DNA of 64,000 nt from Salipaludibacillus neizhouensis (GCF_002886185.1 NZ_KZ614146.1:2278930-2342929), one strand, 5' to 3'. Positions 1 to 9,998 are shown, counted from the stretch's first letter. Translations and numbers: made by a program. The notes: generated by a model not told the origin, from the letters alone.

Positions 1-1673
1 TCAATAATATTTCCAACGATTGGAGCAGCTACAACCCCACCAAACTGTATCGTATCTTTCGGATTATCAATGGCTACATAAACAACAATTTCAGGGTCAT
101 CAGCTGGAGCAAAACCAATAAAGGATACAATATGGTTATTTTCTAAATACTTTCCGTCTTTTGCTTTCTGCGCCGTACCGGTTTTACCACCGACTCGGTA
201 TCCATCTACAAAAGCACCCCGTCCTGTTCCCTTAGCGACAACATATTCTAATGCTCTGCGAATTTCTGCAGAGGTTTCCTCTGAAATAACTTGTTTTTTC
301 ACTACTGATTCTTTCTTACTTATGGTGTCGCCAGTTGCGCCGTCTAGCCATTCTTTTGCTAAATAAGGTTCGTATAAAGTACCTCCATTTATTGCAGCTG
401 AAACCGCAGTAACTTGTTGAATCGGTGTTACAGAGACCCCTTGACCAAATGAAGTTGTCGCCAGTTCAAGAGGACCAACTACATCCAAGTCAAATAGTAT
501 CCCTGTCCCTTCTCCTTGTAAATCAATTCCCGTTTCATTACCAAAACCAAAGTCATCGATATATTTAAAAAGTTTTTCTTTCCCTAACCTTTCGCCCAGT
601 TCAACAAAACCGGGGTTACAAGAATTTTGGACAACTTCTAAAAAAGTTTGCTCCCCGTGTCCGCCTTTTTTCCAACACTTTAATCTTTTACCAGAAACTT
701 TTACATACCCTGGATCATGAAAGTTATCTTCGTCGAGATCTACAACACCTTCTTCAAGGGCTGCAGCAAGTGTGATAATTTTAAACGTTGACCCTGGCTC
801 GTACGTACTCCAAATTGGTTTATTTTGATTATAAATATCCGGTGGCACTTCCTGAAAGCTTTCCGGATCATAATCTGGCCGGGATGACATTGCGAGAATC
901 TCTCCTGTTTTTGGATCCATCGCAATAGCCATTGCTCCATCTGGATTATAAGTGGCTTCGGCTTCATCCAGTTCCCTCTCGATAATTGTCTGAACGTTGG
1001 TATCAATCGTCAATTTTAAATCATCACCATTTTCAGGAGGCGTGTAACGATCTGCTAAGTTAGGCATCCTCTGTCCCTTAGCATCAGAGTAAAAGGATAC
1101 ATACCCTTTTTCCCCGGACAATTGTTCATCATAAAATAATTCGATACCAGTAAGGCCTTGGTTATCAATTCCAGCAAAGCCTAATACGTGAGACAAATAC
1201 TTTCCATACGGATAGTGTCGCATATTATCTTCAGCAATATAAACACCCTCCAGCTGTAATAGACGAACTTCATTTGCTAATTCATTCGATATTTTTCTTC
1301 CCTCCGGATTTATGCGAACAATAGATGTATTTTGAGTCACATATTCATATGCTTTTTCAGAAGTCATATGGAGTACCTCAGCTAATTGCTCCGAAACCTT
1401 TACAGGATCCTTTATTTGCCTTGGAACAACTAATACGGTAGGAGCAGTGACGTTTATCGCGAGCGGTTCGCCATTTCGGTCAAGGATATCTCCTCTTTCG
1501 GCTTCAAAAGGAATATTTCTTCCCCAGGACTCTTCTGCCTTTTCAGAAATCTCCTCACCCATAACTACTTGCACGTACCATAAACGTGCTCCCATAATTA
1601 AAAACAGTACTACCCCCGCAATTAAAGTAAATATGAGTCTTTTTCTAACTGTTACAAAGGATACAGTTTTCAT
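1..1673 (-). CDS. spoVD: Stage V sporulation protein D (class B penicillin-binding protein), C-terminus cut by window edge
   Basis: Transpeptidase required for spore cortex peptidoglycan, anchored in the outer forespore membrane. About 557 residues are visible. There is a short cytoplasmic N-terminus, one membrane segment near residues 10-30, a dimerisation domain and then the transpeptidase domain. The catalytic SxxK (STFK) lies near residue 293, SCN near 350 and KTGTA near 496. The ATG at 1673 is preceded by a GAGGAGG ribosome-binding site. It lies downstream of pbpB in the same direction, the standard ftsL-pbpB-spoVD order, which separates it from the vegetative paralogue. The PASTA region expected at the C-terminus lies beyond base 1. 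A SigE promoter is expected from the family but I could not place one with confidence. Confidence 0.93.
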   Translation of the reverse strand, partial: MKTVSFVTVRKRLIFTLIAGVVLFLIMGARLWYVQVVMGEEISEKAEESWGRNIPFEAERGDILDRNGEPLAINVTAPTVLVVPRQIKDPVKVSEQLAEVLHMTSEKAYEYVTQNTSIVRINPEGRKISNELANEVRLLQLEGVYIAEDNMRHYPYGKYLSHVLGFAGIDNQGLTGIELFYDEQLSGEKGYVSFYSDAKGQRMPNLADRYTPPENGDDLKLTIDTNVQTIIERELDEAEATYNPDGAMAIAMDPKTGEILAMSSRPDYDPESFQEVPPDIYNQNKPIWSTYEPGSTFKIITLAAALEEGVVDLDEDNFHDPGYVKVSGKRLKCWKKGGHGEQTFLEVVQNSCNPGFVELGERLGKEKLFKYIDDFGFGNETGIDLQGEGTGILFDLDVVGPLELATTSFGQGVSVTPIQQVTAVSAAINGGTLYEPYLAKEWLDGATGDTISKKESVVKKQVISEETSAEIRRALEYVVAKGTGRGAFVDGYRVGGKTGTAQKAKDGKYLENNHIVSFIGFAPADDPEIVVYVAIDNPKDTIQFGGVVAAPIVGNII

Positions 1674-1751
1674 AAACAACCTCCTCACCAATCACTTGGT
1701 TCAGACATATGAAAGAAATGGACAGGTTAGAACGAAGCCACTGAAATATTA

Positions 1752-1915
1752 TCTAAGAAAAACGCCGTAGCCGTCTTTTATTAAATACACCGTGATCTTT
1801 AGCCACCCCCGAGTAGCACCTACGTATTGCGTGTAGGTGCTACTCGAAAGGAGGTGGGTTTCCCTTGACACGTGTGGCGTAAAGATAGCTGTCAACTTAT
1901 ACTTTCTTATCTCCT
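1752..1915. repeat. Dispersed intergenic repeat, family A copy 1
   Basis: The segment begins AAGAAAAACGC...GTCTTTTATTAA and ends GGTGGGTTTCCCTTGACACGTGTGGC...TAAAGATAGCTGTCAACTTATAC. The same blocks recur in the same order at 17946-18080 between unrelated genes. This copy carries a perfect 13-bp hairpin (1811-1823 with 1833-1845) where the other copy has a different hairpin. It fills the gap between pbpB and spoVD, so a spoVD transcript read from pbpB would contain it. Confidence 0.8.
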
Positions 1916-1920
1916 CAAAA

Positions 1921-1958
1921 GGGCACTAAAAAAGTAAAAATCTCCTTTTTTAGTGCCC
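1921..1958 (-). terminator. Terminator-like hairpin downstream of pbpB
   Basis: GGGCACTAAAAAAG at 1921-1934 pairs perfectly with 1945-1958. On the minus strand the stem is followed by TTTTGAGG, a short U-tract. It would end the ftsL-pbpB transcript before spoVD. A hairpin of closely related sequence, loop included, is found at 55986-56023. Confidence 0.7.
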
Positions 1959-1995
1959 GTTAGAACTATTTCGTCCGAAATATCACCTTACTAAG

Positions 1996-4188
1996 CTAAT
2001 CCATAAAGAATTCTTGCTCTTCTTCCTCCACAGCGTTATCTTCTGCAACCTCACCAATGTTCTCTTCATCTTCATTATCCTTAGAAAGGCTTACGCTCAT
2101 ACGACTAAGTTCATCCATTTCTGTACCAGCTTCTGGAGTTTGTTCTTGAACAAAACCGCTGCCATTCACTTCCATACCAATGTCTAGAAGTTTGCCTAAT
2201 AAATAGACATCACGCAGTGACCAGCCAGAAATATCCGGAACTAGCGGCAGCTCATCGTCTGTTAAAAAGATAATTTTTTCTCCAGAGATTAATTGTGTGC
2301 CAGGTTCATGAGATTGACTGGTTATCTTATCGCCTTCTCCTATAACAATTACTTGAAGTTCCTTTTCAGTCAAAATAGTTTTGGTTTCTTCAAGGCTTTC
2401 ACCTTGGTAGTCTTCCAACTCAATAGATTCTTGAACAGACGACACTTCATCATCTTCAGATGGAGCTATGTTTAAATATTGAAGACTTTGTTCCATCACA
2501 TTACGGAAGATCATCGATACTGGTTCGGACCCAATTTGACCAGCATCTAGTTGTGGCCTGTCGACTGCAACATAAACAATCACTTCCGGATCATCTTTTG
2601 GAGCCATCCCTATAAAGGAATAAATATTTTCACCTGACAGATAGCCACCTGATTCACTAGGAATTTGCGCAGTTCCCGTTTTCCCAGCGATATCAAAACC
2701 GTCAATTGCATATGGTCTTCCCGTGCCATCTTCTTCTGTAACAACTGTCTCAAGAATATCCAGCACTTGGTTAGCCGTCTCTTCCGAAATCGGTTCCCCT
2801 GCAATAGTAGGCTCATTCTCATAATCCGTCTTTCCTGTATTCGGATTTACAATTCGATCAATAATGTATGGTTTCATCATCTTGCCATCATTTGCCACCG
2901 CTGTAGCTGCTTGGACTTGTTGGATAGGAGTAATAGCTGTCGCTTGTCCAAAAGCAGTTGTCGCTGCATCAATGGTATATTGTTCAGCAATGAGTCCTGT
3001 TGCTTCATTCGGTAAATCAATGCCTGTCGGTTCACGAAAGCCAAAGGCATCAATATAGCTATAAAGTTTTTCTGGTCCAAGTTTTTCAAGGGCAATTTTT
3101 GAAAAAGCTACGTTGGATGACCGTCTTACCCCTTCATCATAAGATATAGTCCCCCAACCTCTTCCACCATTATGATCATTAACTGTTTTATCTACAATTT
3201 CGATTGACCCTGACTCAAACGTTTCGTCCCCGTTGTAAACACCTTCTTCAATCGCTGCAGCCAAGGTGAATATTTTCATAGTAGAACCCGGTTCGAAACG
3301 TGAGGAAATGGTGTAGTTCGTATAGTTTTCAATGGATTCATATTCGTTCGGATTAAAACTAGGCCGATTTGACATGCCTAGGATTTCCCCTGTTTTTGCA
3401 TTAGCAACAATCGCCATCACTCGTTCAGGATTAAAATCTTCAACCACTTGATTCATCGTCTGCTCAATAGCCATTTGAATTCGAGAATCAATGGTTAAAT
3501 AGACATCATCGCCATTCTTTGGCTCTTTAATAGTCTCTTCTGAATCTGGAAGTTTTCGATTTCTTCCATCTTCTTGATAAGTAATCTCACCATCAGCTTC
3601 CAGAAGATATTCATTTAAACTGCTTTCAATACCCATTCGAGCGACCGACATATCTCTCTCTGTATAACCGATAATATGAGAGGCAAAAATTTGTTTTGGA
3701 TAGTAACGTCGAGGATCCTCTCTGAACAAAATCCCCTCAAGCTTTAACTCTTCTATTTCTTCCCGCTTTTCGTAGCTCATATTTTTCGACTGTGCACCTA
3801 GTTCTACCTGAACAGAGTCTCGGGATAAGAGTTCTTCGAGTCTCTCTGCATCCATCTCTAATATAGGACTTAAACTTTGAGCGGTCGCTTTTGGATCCTT
3901 TACATAGCTATCAAATCTATCATCTAGAATCGCTATAACAGTATAAGAGGGTATTTCCTCCGCCAATACATCACCGTTATTATCATAGATAGACCCTCGT
4001 TCTCCATCAATAACATTTGTTTGCGACCATCGTTTAGCTACTAATTCCTCTAAGTCTACCCCTTGCACTTCTTTTGCAGCTTGTATGTAGACAAACCGAG
4101 AAAAGATCACCACGAATACAATAAACAAAAGAAACAAAAAGAAAACAGCTCTTTTTGTAACTTGGCTACTTTTTATTTGTTGCTGCAT
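1996..4188 (-). CDS. pbpB: Penicillin-binding protein 2B (septal transpeptidase, FtsI-type) with PASTA domains
   Basis: Essential division-specific transpeptidase of the divisome, cross-linking septal peptidoglycan with FtsW, FtsL and DivIB. It has 730 residues: a membrane anchor near 15-37, a dimerisation domain, and a transpeptidase domain with the nucleophile in STMK near residue 302, SSN near 358 and KTGTA near 501. Two PASTA-like repeats lie around 595-710, followed by a strongly acidic tail rich in E and D. The ATG at 4188 has a GGGAGG site 9 bases upstream. It sits between ftsL and spoVD, which distinguishes it from its sporulation paralogue. Confidence 0.96.
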   Translation of the reverse strand: MQQQIKSSQVTKRAVFFLFLLFIVFVVIFSRFVYIQAAKEVQGVDLEELVAKRWSQTNVIDGERGSIYDNNGDVLAEEIPSYTVIAILDDRFDSYVKDPKATAQSLSPILEMDAERLEELLSRDSVQVELGAQSKNMSYEKREEIEELKLEGILFREDPRRYYPKQIFASHIIGYTERDMSVARMGIESSLNEYLLEADGEITYQEDGRNRKLPDSEETIKEPKNGDDVYLTIDSRIQMAIEQTMNQVVEDFNPERVMAIVANAKTGEILGMSNRPSFNPNEYESIENYTNYTISSRFEPGSTMKIFTLAAAIEEGVYNGDETFESGSIEIVDKTVNDHNGGRGWGTISYDEGVRRSSNVAFSKIALEKLGPEKLYSYIDAFGFREPTGIDLPNEATGLIAEQYTIDAATTAFGQATAITPIQQVQAATAVANDGKMMKPYIIDRIVNPNTGKTDYENEPTIAGEPISEETANQVLDILETVVTEEDGTGRPYAIDGFDIAGKTGTAQIPSESGGYLSGENIYSFIGMAPKDDPEVIVYVAVDRPQLDAGQIGSEPVSMIFRNVMEQSLQYLNIAPSEDDEVSSVQESIELEDYQGESLEETKTILTEKELQVIVIGEGDKITSQSHEPGTQLISGEKIIFLTDDELPLVPDISGWSLRDVYLLGKLLDIGMEVNGSGFVQEQTPEAGTEMDELSRMSVSLSKDNEDEENIGEVAEDNAVEEEEQEFFMD

Positions 4189-4226
4189 GAGAATCTGCCT
4201 CCCTTGTAATTTTCCAAAAGGAGCAT

Positions 4227-4598
4227 TTAGTCATTACCATGAATAACTTTTACACTTTGGTCATTTAATTTCATACCAAGATCATTTTGCGCAATATCAA
4301 GAATTCTTTCCGGATCAGAAAGCTCTTTTACTTGAAGGGATAATCCATCATTCACACTTTCTAATTCCGAGATGCTAGTTTGGTTCTGTTCGATGTGATG
4401 ATTCGCACTGTAAATAGTCGCATAATTTGATAGAATAAGATAGAGCGTAAACACGATAACTCCTGCTGTAATCATGTAAATAAGCTTTTCCCCTTTCGTA
4501 ACCCCACCTTTAAATATGCGTTCTTTTACCGGTTTAGTAACTGTTCTTCGTTGCGGGGCAGTGGATTCATGCATTCTCTTTTCCACAAGTGGGCTCAT
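4227..4598 (-). CDS. ftsL: Cell division protein FtsL
   Basis: Small bitopic divisome protein that partners DivIC and DivIB and stabilises PBP2B at the septum. It has 123 residues with a basic cytoplasmic tail, one membrane segment near residues 36-58 and an extracellular heptad-like coiled coil (about 62-95) ending in an RILDIAQ-type motif seen in Gram-positive FtsL. An ATG at 4604 leaves almost no gap to the GGAGG site, whereas the ATG at 4598 is 7 bases from it, so I use 4598. It begins 2 bases after the rsmH stop, so the two are translationally close. Confidence 0.92.
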   Translation of the reverse strand: MSPLVEKRMHESTAPQRRTVTKPVKERIFKGGVTKGEKLIYMITAGVIVFTLYLILSNYATIYSANHHIEQNQTSISELESVNDGLSLQVKELSDPERILDIAQNDLGMKLNDQSVKVIHGND

Positions 4599-4600
4599 TT

Positions 4601-5548
4601 TCATTCCTCCTCCTTCTTATTTTTTTCAGCAATCCTTAATTTTGCAGAGTGGGAACGGTGGTTCTCTTCCAACTCTTGCTCATTAGCTGTCACCGGTTTT
4701 CTCGTTATCAATGATAATTCTGGTTTTAAACTTTCAGGAATGACGGGCAAGCCTCTCGGAAGTTCTGGAAGACTGCTCTTATTTTTAAAAACTTGTTTAC
4801 ATATTCGGTCTTCCAAAGAATGAAAAGTTATAACAGCAATACGTCCTCCTGGTTTCAAGAGTGAGATAGCATCTTCGAGAGCTGTTTTAAATACATTTAA
4901 TTCATCATTAACGGCAATTCTGATTGCCTGAAAGGTTCTTTTAGCCGGATGCCCACCTTTTCGTCTCGCTGGAGCAGGAATTGCTTCCTTAATGACCTCA
5001 ACTAATTCAAACGTGGTAGTAATAGGAGCTGTTTCCCGTCTCTTTTCAATTTTACGGGCGATATATTTCGCGAATTTTTCTTCACCATACCGGGAAAAAA
5101 TTTCTTGTAGCTTTTGAAAACTCCATTCATTTACGACTGTAAAGGCAGAAAGATCTTGGGATTGATCCATTCTCATATCTAACGGAGCATCATAGCGATA
5201 GCTAAATCCTCTTTCCGGTTCATCAAATTGAGGAGAGGAAACACCTAGATCGAAGACAAATCCATCCACTGCATCTATTTCTCTGCTTTCTAAAGAATTT
5301 TTAACAAACTCAAAGTTGCTATGTATGAAAGCTACTTGTGCAGAATAGTTAGACAGTCTTTCTCTCGAGTGTGCTAACGCCTTTTCATCTTGATCAAATG
5401 CAACTAGTTTCCCCTCAGGAGACAACTCTTGTAAAATCCGTTCACTATGACCCCCGCCACCTAAGGTACAATCGACATAAATACCATCAGGTTTGACATC
5501 TAGTCCTTTTACTGTCTCTTCTTTCAATACTGTTTCATGTTCAAACAA
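4601..5548 (-). CDS. rsmH: 16S rRNA (cytosine1402-N4)-methyltransferase
   Basis: SAM-dependent enzyme (MraW) that methylates N4 of C1402 in the ribosomal P site. It has 315 residues with the opening block [11 protein letters not shown] (SAM-binding loop) near residues 25-36, a DLGVSSPQ motif near 102 and the [15 protein letters not shown] block near 235. Translation starts at a TTG (5548) 9 bases after GGAGG. The resulting N-terminus (M-F-E-H) matches the family start. Second gene of the mraZ-rsmH-ftsL-pbpB cluster. Confidence 0.97.
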   Translation of the reverse strand: MFEHETVLKEETVKGLDVKPDGIYVDCTLGGGGHSERILQELSPEGKLVAFDQDEKALAHSRERLSNYSAQVAFIHSNFEFVKNSLESREIDAVDGFVFDLGVSSPQFDEPERGFSYRYDAPLDMRMDQSQDLSAFTVVNEWSFQKLQEIFSRYGEEKFAKYIARKIEKRRETAPITTTFELVEVIKEAIPAPARRKGGHPAKRTFQAIRIAVNDELNVFKTALEDAISLLKPGGRIAVITFHSLEDRICKQVFKNKSSLPELPRGLPVIPESLKPELSLITRKPVTANEQELEENHRSHSAKLRIAEKNKKEEE

Positions 5549-5655
5549 ACGATCTCTCCTCCCTTCTGCATATGATTAACAAATAGCACCCTCCTATAAA
5601 CCATAGGTGCTAATTTAACTTAAAAGTTGATGCAAAGCGCTTCCGCTTTTCCTTA

Positions 5656-6087
5656 TTACAAATCAAAATCTACAATGCCTTCAGCAATTTCTGCAAACGA
5701 CTCCTCTGATTCGGCAAAATATTCTTCCCAAACCTCTTTACTCCAAATTTCCACTCGGTTCGACACTCCGATAACCACACATTCCTTCTCTAAACCAGCA
5801 TATTTACGAAGTGTAGAGGCAATATTTACTCTTCCTTGCTTGTCCAATTCACATTCCGCTGCTCCAGAAAAGAAAAATCTTGTAAATGCTCGGGCATCTT
5901 TTTTAGTAAAAGGTAAATTTTTAAGCTTGTCTTCTAGTATTTTCCATTCCGGTTCAGGATATACAAATAAACACTTATCCATTCCCCGTGTGACAACGAA
6001 GGTGGATCCTAATTCATCTCGGAATTTAGCAGGAACAATCATTCTGCCCTTATCATCAATGTTATGATGATGTTCTCCCATGAACAT
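5656..6087 (-). CDS. mraZ: MraZ, AbrB-fold transcriptional regulator of the dcw cluster
   Basis: DNA-binding protein that opens the division and cell-wall cluster and binds repeats upstream of its own promoter. It has 143 residues with two tandem SpoVT/AbrB-like domains, each with the family D-x-K-G-R and D-K-Q-G-R signatures (near residues 10 and 85). The longest frame would begin 7 residues earlier, but GGAGGTGG lies 6 bases before the ATG at 6087 and gives the conserved M-F-M-G-E-H start. First gene of the cluster; separated from rsmH by about 107 bases holding a weak TAGCACC/GGTGCTA hairpin. Confidence 0.96.
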   Translation of the reverse strand: MFMGEHHHNIDDKGRMIVPAKFRDELGSTFVVTRGMDKCLFVYPEPEWKILEDKLKNLPFTKKDARAFTRFFFSGAAECELDKQGRVNIASTLRKYAGLEKECVVIGVSNRVEIWSKEVWEEYFAESEESFAEIAEGIVDFDL

Positions 6088-6175
6088 AAAGATCCACCTC
6101 CTCCCCACTTAATAACACTAACTTACCACATCCCTCCACTTTATACCACTTTCTTTTTGAAAATAAACGAAAAAA

Positions 6176-6201
6176 AATACTTCAGATTTCTCTGAAGTAT
6201 T
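6176..6201 (-). terminator. Intrinsic terminator of bshC
   Basis: An 11-bp perfect stem (6176-6186 with 6191-6201) with a 4-base loop is followed on the minus strand by a run of T residues. It lies against the bshC stop codon, and mraZ begins about 90 bases further on. Confidence 0.9.
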
Positions 6202-7839
6202 TTACATCGTCAAATATAAATGGTGACCTGTTTCAAGTAATTTTCGATGGTCTAACATTTCATTGAACGTATTTTTTACTAAATCTTCCCCGTATAAATT
6301 TAAAAAAGGAAAAATGTTCAAGTGTCTTTCTTGCCAATTGCCGTTTGGTCTGACCTCCACCTCTAAACACAATAATCTTTGAAGGTGAATCCTTTGCGTT
6401 GATTCGACAAAATGACTGATTTCTTTTTCATATACTTTTAATTGTTCTTTCATTTTTAGACGGAACTGGTCATGTAAAAGTAATGCACCTTTACCCAAAG
6501 GAGAAATACCTTCTTCAAGTTTATCCTCAAATTTAGCCAATCTCTTTTTTGCTTTTTTGAATACTTTCACATCATCAACAGCTTTTCCATCATTGATGAT
6601 TTGCTCTCTTTTCTGCTGCGTTCCTTCAAACGTGATTTTTTTAGTATCTAGTTGATACCTTCTTATAGTTTTCTCGGACCTCCGTGATAAATAGGTGATA
6701 TGATACCTTGGCTTCACCAATGGCATGCAACGGTCAAAGGAGTGAAAAACTTGTTTTAACGTCCCCCAATACTTTAACTCACCCGGTCCAGCTATAAACG
6801 TGTGCACGGGTAACAACAGGTCTTGCATTAAAGGGCGCGTGACAACATTATTACTTAATGCTAATTTCCCTGTAGTGACTGCTTCTAACATTTCGTCTTC
6901 TGACCACTTGCGAGAGCCTTCTTTTTCCTGATAGTTCCCATCCTCTAGTCGTTCTAGAAGAAAACGCTGCTTTTCCTCATGAAAGAAAAGATGAGCGTTT
7001 TGTTGGTCAATCGTAATAGGTTCTCCAAAGTCTGCCGCTTTCATCTCTCTGGCTTGTTCGAGAAACGAAGCTCTGATAGGGTCATTCTTTCGGATCATTT
7101 CCTGAAAGTAAGGCTGCTCAATTTGTCTGATTTGAGGGTCTGCAGCATCCATTAAAACCAAACCGGTGTCCGCAAACAAACGAGACAGCAACTTTGCACA
7201 CCATTCGGAATACGTGTTTCCTTGCTCAATATCTTCTAGAAGTTTTTTGTAGAGACATGCCGTATGCTCAGTTTCAGGTAAAAATTGAAACGCATCCTTA
7301 ACTAGCTTCTTCGCCTCTTCTTGATCGATGATTCTTTCAGATACAGGTTGCTTTAAATCATTCCGTTCTGTTATTTTAATTTTTTTTGTTTCTTTTCCGT
7401 CTGTGAAAAATGTGTGATTCACTTCATCAATGTCATGATCCTCACCGGCAATCCAAAATATAGGAATTACAGGACTAGAAAGGCTCTCTTCCAAGTTTCT
7501 TGCTTCAATAAGAATCGACAGAATTTTGTTCACCGTGTAAATTGGCCCAGTTAATAAACCGGCTTGTTGACCGCCAACTACGACAACACTTTCTTTTTGT
7601 TTCAAGCGTTCAATTTGCGCAAATGTACGGGGATATGCATTATATTTCTTATTATACGATGTTAACGCCTGCACGAGTTCTTCTCTCTGAAAGGACATCT
7701 TCATTAATTCGTCATACCTGGATCGTTGACTTTTACTGGATAAGTCGTAATCAAAAAAGGAAAGAGCATTACGGTTATTATTTAAATACTTATGTATAAA
7801 AGAGCCTGATTCATGCGTGTTAGTAATTTTCATTTCCAT
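6202..7839 (-). CDS. bshC: Bacillithiol biosynthesis cysteine-adding enzyme
   Basis: Adds cysteine to glucosaminyl-malate in the last step of bacillithiol synthesis, the main low-molecular-weight thiol of Bacilli. It has 545 residues, close to the usual 540. The family blocks GGQQAGLLTGPIYTV near residue 89 and FWIAGEDHDIDEV near 130 are present, with a coiled-coil segment towards the C-terminus (about 415-475). An upstream TTG at 7851 overlaps the ribosome-binding site, so the ATG at 7839 is preferred. Its position beside mraZ is the usual one in Bacillaceae. Confidence 0.94.
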   Translation of the reverse strand: MEMKITNTHESGSFIHKYLNNNRNALSFFDYDLSSKSQRSRYDELMKMSFQREELVQALTSYNKKYNAYPRTFAQIERLKQKESVVVVGGQQAGLLTGPIYTVNKILSILIEARNLEESLSSPVIPIFWIAGEDHDIDEVNHTFFTDGKETKKIKITERNDLKQPVSERIIDQEEAKKLVKDAFQFLPETEHTACLYKKLLEDIEQGNTYSEWCAKLLSRLFADTGLVLMDAADPQIRQIEQPYFQEMIRKNDPIRASFLEQAREMKAADFGEPITIDQQNAHLFFHEEKQRFLLERLEDGNYQEKEGSRKWSEDEMLEAVTTGKLALSNNVVTRPLMQDLLLPVHTFIAGPGELKYWGTLKQVFHSFDRCMPLVKPRYHITYLSRRSEKTIRRYQLDTKKITFEGTQQKREQIINDGKAVDDVKVFKKAKKRLAKFEDKLEEGISPLGKGALLLHDQFRLKMKEQLKVYEKEISHFVESTQRIHLQRLLCLEVEVRPNGNWQERHLNIFPFLNLYGEDLVKNTFNEMLDHRKLLETGHHLYLTM

Positions 7840-8035
7840 GACTGTGTTCAACCTTCCATTTTCAAATTGAACTAGATTAGTTTATCATTCGCGAGATTAT
7901 GTAAAAAGTTCTATGATATTTATCTCTTGTGTTTGTAACAACTCCAGATGAAACCTTTCAAGTAGCGCTAAAGAAATTCTGCTTCATTATAACAGAAGAT
8001 CATGCGACAACCAATGAAGAAGTCTTATGCTTTTC

Positions 8036-8416
8036 TTACGAGAATATTCGAAATACAAGTCCATAAATTGTTAAGATAAAATACAACGGTAAATACACGA
8101 CAAACTGAAAGCGCCAAACGCTCTTAAACACCTTTTTTATTTGAATGTCATCATTATGCTTCCAATGTACAATCGTAAAAATAGTTGCAGACAGTAATAA
8201 AAATAAAAGTACGAAACTTCCAATTTCCAAGGACCATATTTCTCTACATAAAAAATAAACCGACATTATAAACAAAAATACGGTATAATCCACTGCTGTT
8301 TTAAAAGCATATTGCTTACTTTTCGTTATTTTAACTAACACAAAATATACTAAATAGAGTCCTAATATTGGAGCTGTTATAAGAGTAGCAATAAACCCAA
8401 TAGCCAAGTCACCCAT
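8036..8416 (-). CDS. DUF3397 family integral membrane protein
   Basis: A 126-residue protein made largely of four hydrophobic segments (roughly 5-27, 37-55, 60-82, 100-122) joined by short basic loops, consistent with a small inner-membrane protein. Function unknown. The ATG at 8416 has AAGGGG upstream; a longer frame from a TTG at 8434 overlaps that site. Start and panE stop are adjacent (1 base apart), so it is probably translated with the panE-like gene. A DUF3397 gene between the panE-like gene and bshC is a common Bacillaceae arrangement. Confidence 0.75.
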   Translation of the reverse strand: MGDLAIGFIATLITAPILGLYLVYFVLVKITKSKQYAFKTAVDYTVFLFIMSVYFLCREIWSLEIGSFVLLFLLLSATIFTIVHWKHNDDIQIKKVFKSVWRFQFVVYLPLYFILTIYGLVFRIFS

Positions 8417-8417
8417 C

Positions 8418-9305
8418 TTACATCCCCTTTTCAATTTCTTTTACACGTTGATGAATTCCCCTTATCTTTTCAATAGGTATATTTTTCTTTTCGCTTTGTT
8501 CTAACAAATAGCCTGTTAAAGCGTCAATTTCAGTTTTTCTATTATGTAGAATGTCTATTAACATAGATGACTGGTTTTCTGCAGTTTTATGGATAACTCT
8601 CTGTACATTTTGCCATTCACTATCTGGAAAATCCAGTAAAAATCTAGCTTCTTGAAAAACTTCATAAGCCTTCTTCTTTAATTCACTATCTAGTAATAAA
8701 CTTCCATTTCTAACTTTATGAATGGCAGTCAATGGATTAACGACGACATTCACCAGTAGTTTTTGTTTGATATCCACTAATATATTAGGACTCCATGTAA
8801 TAGAAAAGGTACTGTCATTACTCCACAGATTAAAAAGAGGTTTTCCAGATAAACGTTCGCCACCTATTTTAATCTCTCCTTCCCCCGTATGACACACTCT
8901 AGTTAGAGATTGACGAATAGCTCCATGTGTAACAATACCAGCTAAAATAGGATTTTGAAGTGTCTTTCTAGCCTTTTCAAGATGTCCCATCCCATTTTGT
9001 AAAAACAACAATGGTGTCTCCGGAGGAATGATTTGTCGCAAATAATCTATCAAAGAATCCACACTCGTTTGTTTAACCGTTATAATAATTAAATCCTCTT
9101 TATTTGCTTGGAATTTGCTGAAGGTAACTACATCAACTTGATGACTCTTAATAAATCCGTTTTTTTCTTTAATAATACCATTTTCTTTTATCAGCCTGGT
9201 TTGTTCTTTTGTTCGTGTCACCAATTGGACAGTATGACCAAATGTCAATAGATAAGAGGTCACTAATAATCCAATCGCACCTCCACCAATTACCGTAACT
9301 TTCAT
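8418..9305 (-). CDS. panE: 2-dehydropantoate 2-reductase family protein (PanE/ApbA, YlbQ-type)
   Basis: Predicted NADPH-dependent reductase of ketopantoate to pantoate in coenzyme A synthesis. It has 295 residues. The N-terminal Rossmann motif G-G-G-A-I-G lies at residues 7-12, the LQNGMGH motif near 103 and a C-terminal helical ApbA domain near 180-290 with the conserved NVVVNPLTA block. The ATG at 9305 follows GAGGTG by 5 bases. Position matches B. subtilis ylbQ, beside ylbP. The assignment to ketopantoate rather than another 2-keto acid is by family only. Confidence 0.85.
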   Translation of the reverse strand: MKVTVIGGGAIGLLVTSYLLTFGHTVQLVTRTKEQTRLIKENGIIKEKNGFIKSHQVDVVTFSKFQANKEDLIIITVKQTSVDSLIDYLRQIIPPETPLLFLQNGMGHLEKARKTLQNPILAGIVTHGAIRQSLTRVCHTGEGEIKIGGERLSGKPLFNLWSNDSTFSITWSPNILVDIKQKLLVNVVVNPLTAIHKVRNGSLLLDSELKKKAYEVFQEARFLLDFPDSEWQNVQRVIHKTAENQSSMLIDILHNRKTEIDALTGYLLEQSEKKNIPIEKIRGIHQRVKEIEKGM

Positions 9306-9478
9306 AAGAACACCTCATTTTTCGATCCTAGGTCTTATTTTATCATAAGTGTTACAAAGAAAATATAAACCGGATAGATAACGTTTTCATTTTTGATTCA
9401 TTTCAATTATAATATGAATATAGTTATCTTCTAACATTATCAAAATAAAATGGAAATGTAATTATGGAGGGGAAGCAA

Positions 9479-9952
9479 TTGGATAAACATGAAGTGAGCA
9501 GACTAAAAGTAAATTTTAAAACCCTTGAGGAATTCGAAAATTTCAGAGAGTATGGTCAACAAGAGTTATCAATGAAGGAAGATTTAGAAGAAAATATTGT
9601 AGAAAATGATAGCGATTCTCCATTTTATGGCGTTTATTTCGGTAATAAATTAGTAGGTCGAATGAGTTTATATATGATTGATAAAAAATTCGATCAATAT
9701 TTCGATCCATCGCAAGATTACTATGAGCTATGGAAATTAGAAGTTTTACCAGGCTACCAAGGAAAAGGGATTGGAAACAGTCTCGTGGATTTCGCTAAAA
9801 GCAAAGGACTCCCAGTAAAAACAAACGCTCGTCAAAGATCCGATGATTTTTGGGCAAAACAAGGTTTCGAAGCTCTGACTTACCAAACAGATCGGGATCG
9901 TGGAGAAAATCCATATGTATGGTTTCCAAAAGGAGTTTCTGAACAAATATAA
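9479..9952 (+). CDS. ylbP: GNAT-family N-acetyltransferase YlbP
   Basis: Predicted acetyl-CoA-dependent acetyltransferase of unknown substrate. The acetyl-CoA pyrophosphate loop Q-G-K-G-I-G lies near residue 98, preceded by the LEVLPGY beta strand. The reported frame opens at an ATG at 9464, but that ATG forms part of the GGAGGGG ribosome-binding site. The in-frame TTG at 9479, 6 bases downstream of it, is the likely start (158 residues). The N-terminal half (KTLEEF...YGQQELSM) is the signature of the YlbP group. Divergent from panE and convergent with gerR. Confidence 0.88.
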   Translation: MDKHEVSRLKVNFKTLEEFENFREYGQQELSMKEDLEENIVENDSDSPFYGVYFGNKLVGRMSLYMIDKKFDQYFDPSQDYYELWKLEVLPGYQGKGIGNSLVDFAKSKGLPVKTNARQRSDDFWAKQGFEALTYQTDRDRGENPYVWFPKGVSEQI

Positions 9953-9961
9953 AGAACCCAA

Positions 9962-9998
9962 CAAAGCCCGAAGATTTGAAATAGTTCTTCGGGCTTTG
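9962..9998. terminator. Bidirectional hairpin between ylbP and gerR
   Basis: A 13-bp perfect inverted repeat (9962-9974 with 9986-9998, core AAAGCCCGAAGA) lies between two convergent genes. The T-tracts are short, so termination strength is uncertain. Confidence 0.7.

Noticed and set aside
1447-1770. 107-codon plus-strand frame
   Set aside because: Mostly antisense to spoVD, whose motifs and reading frame are clear.
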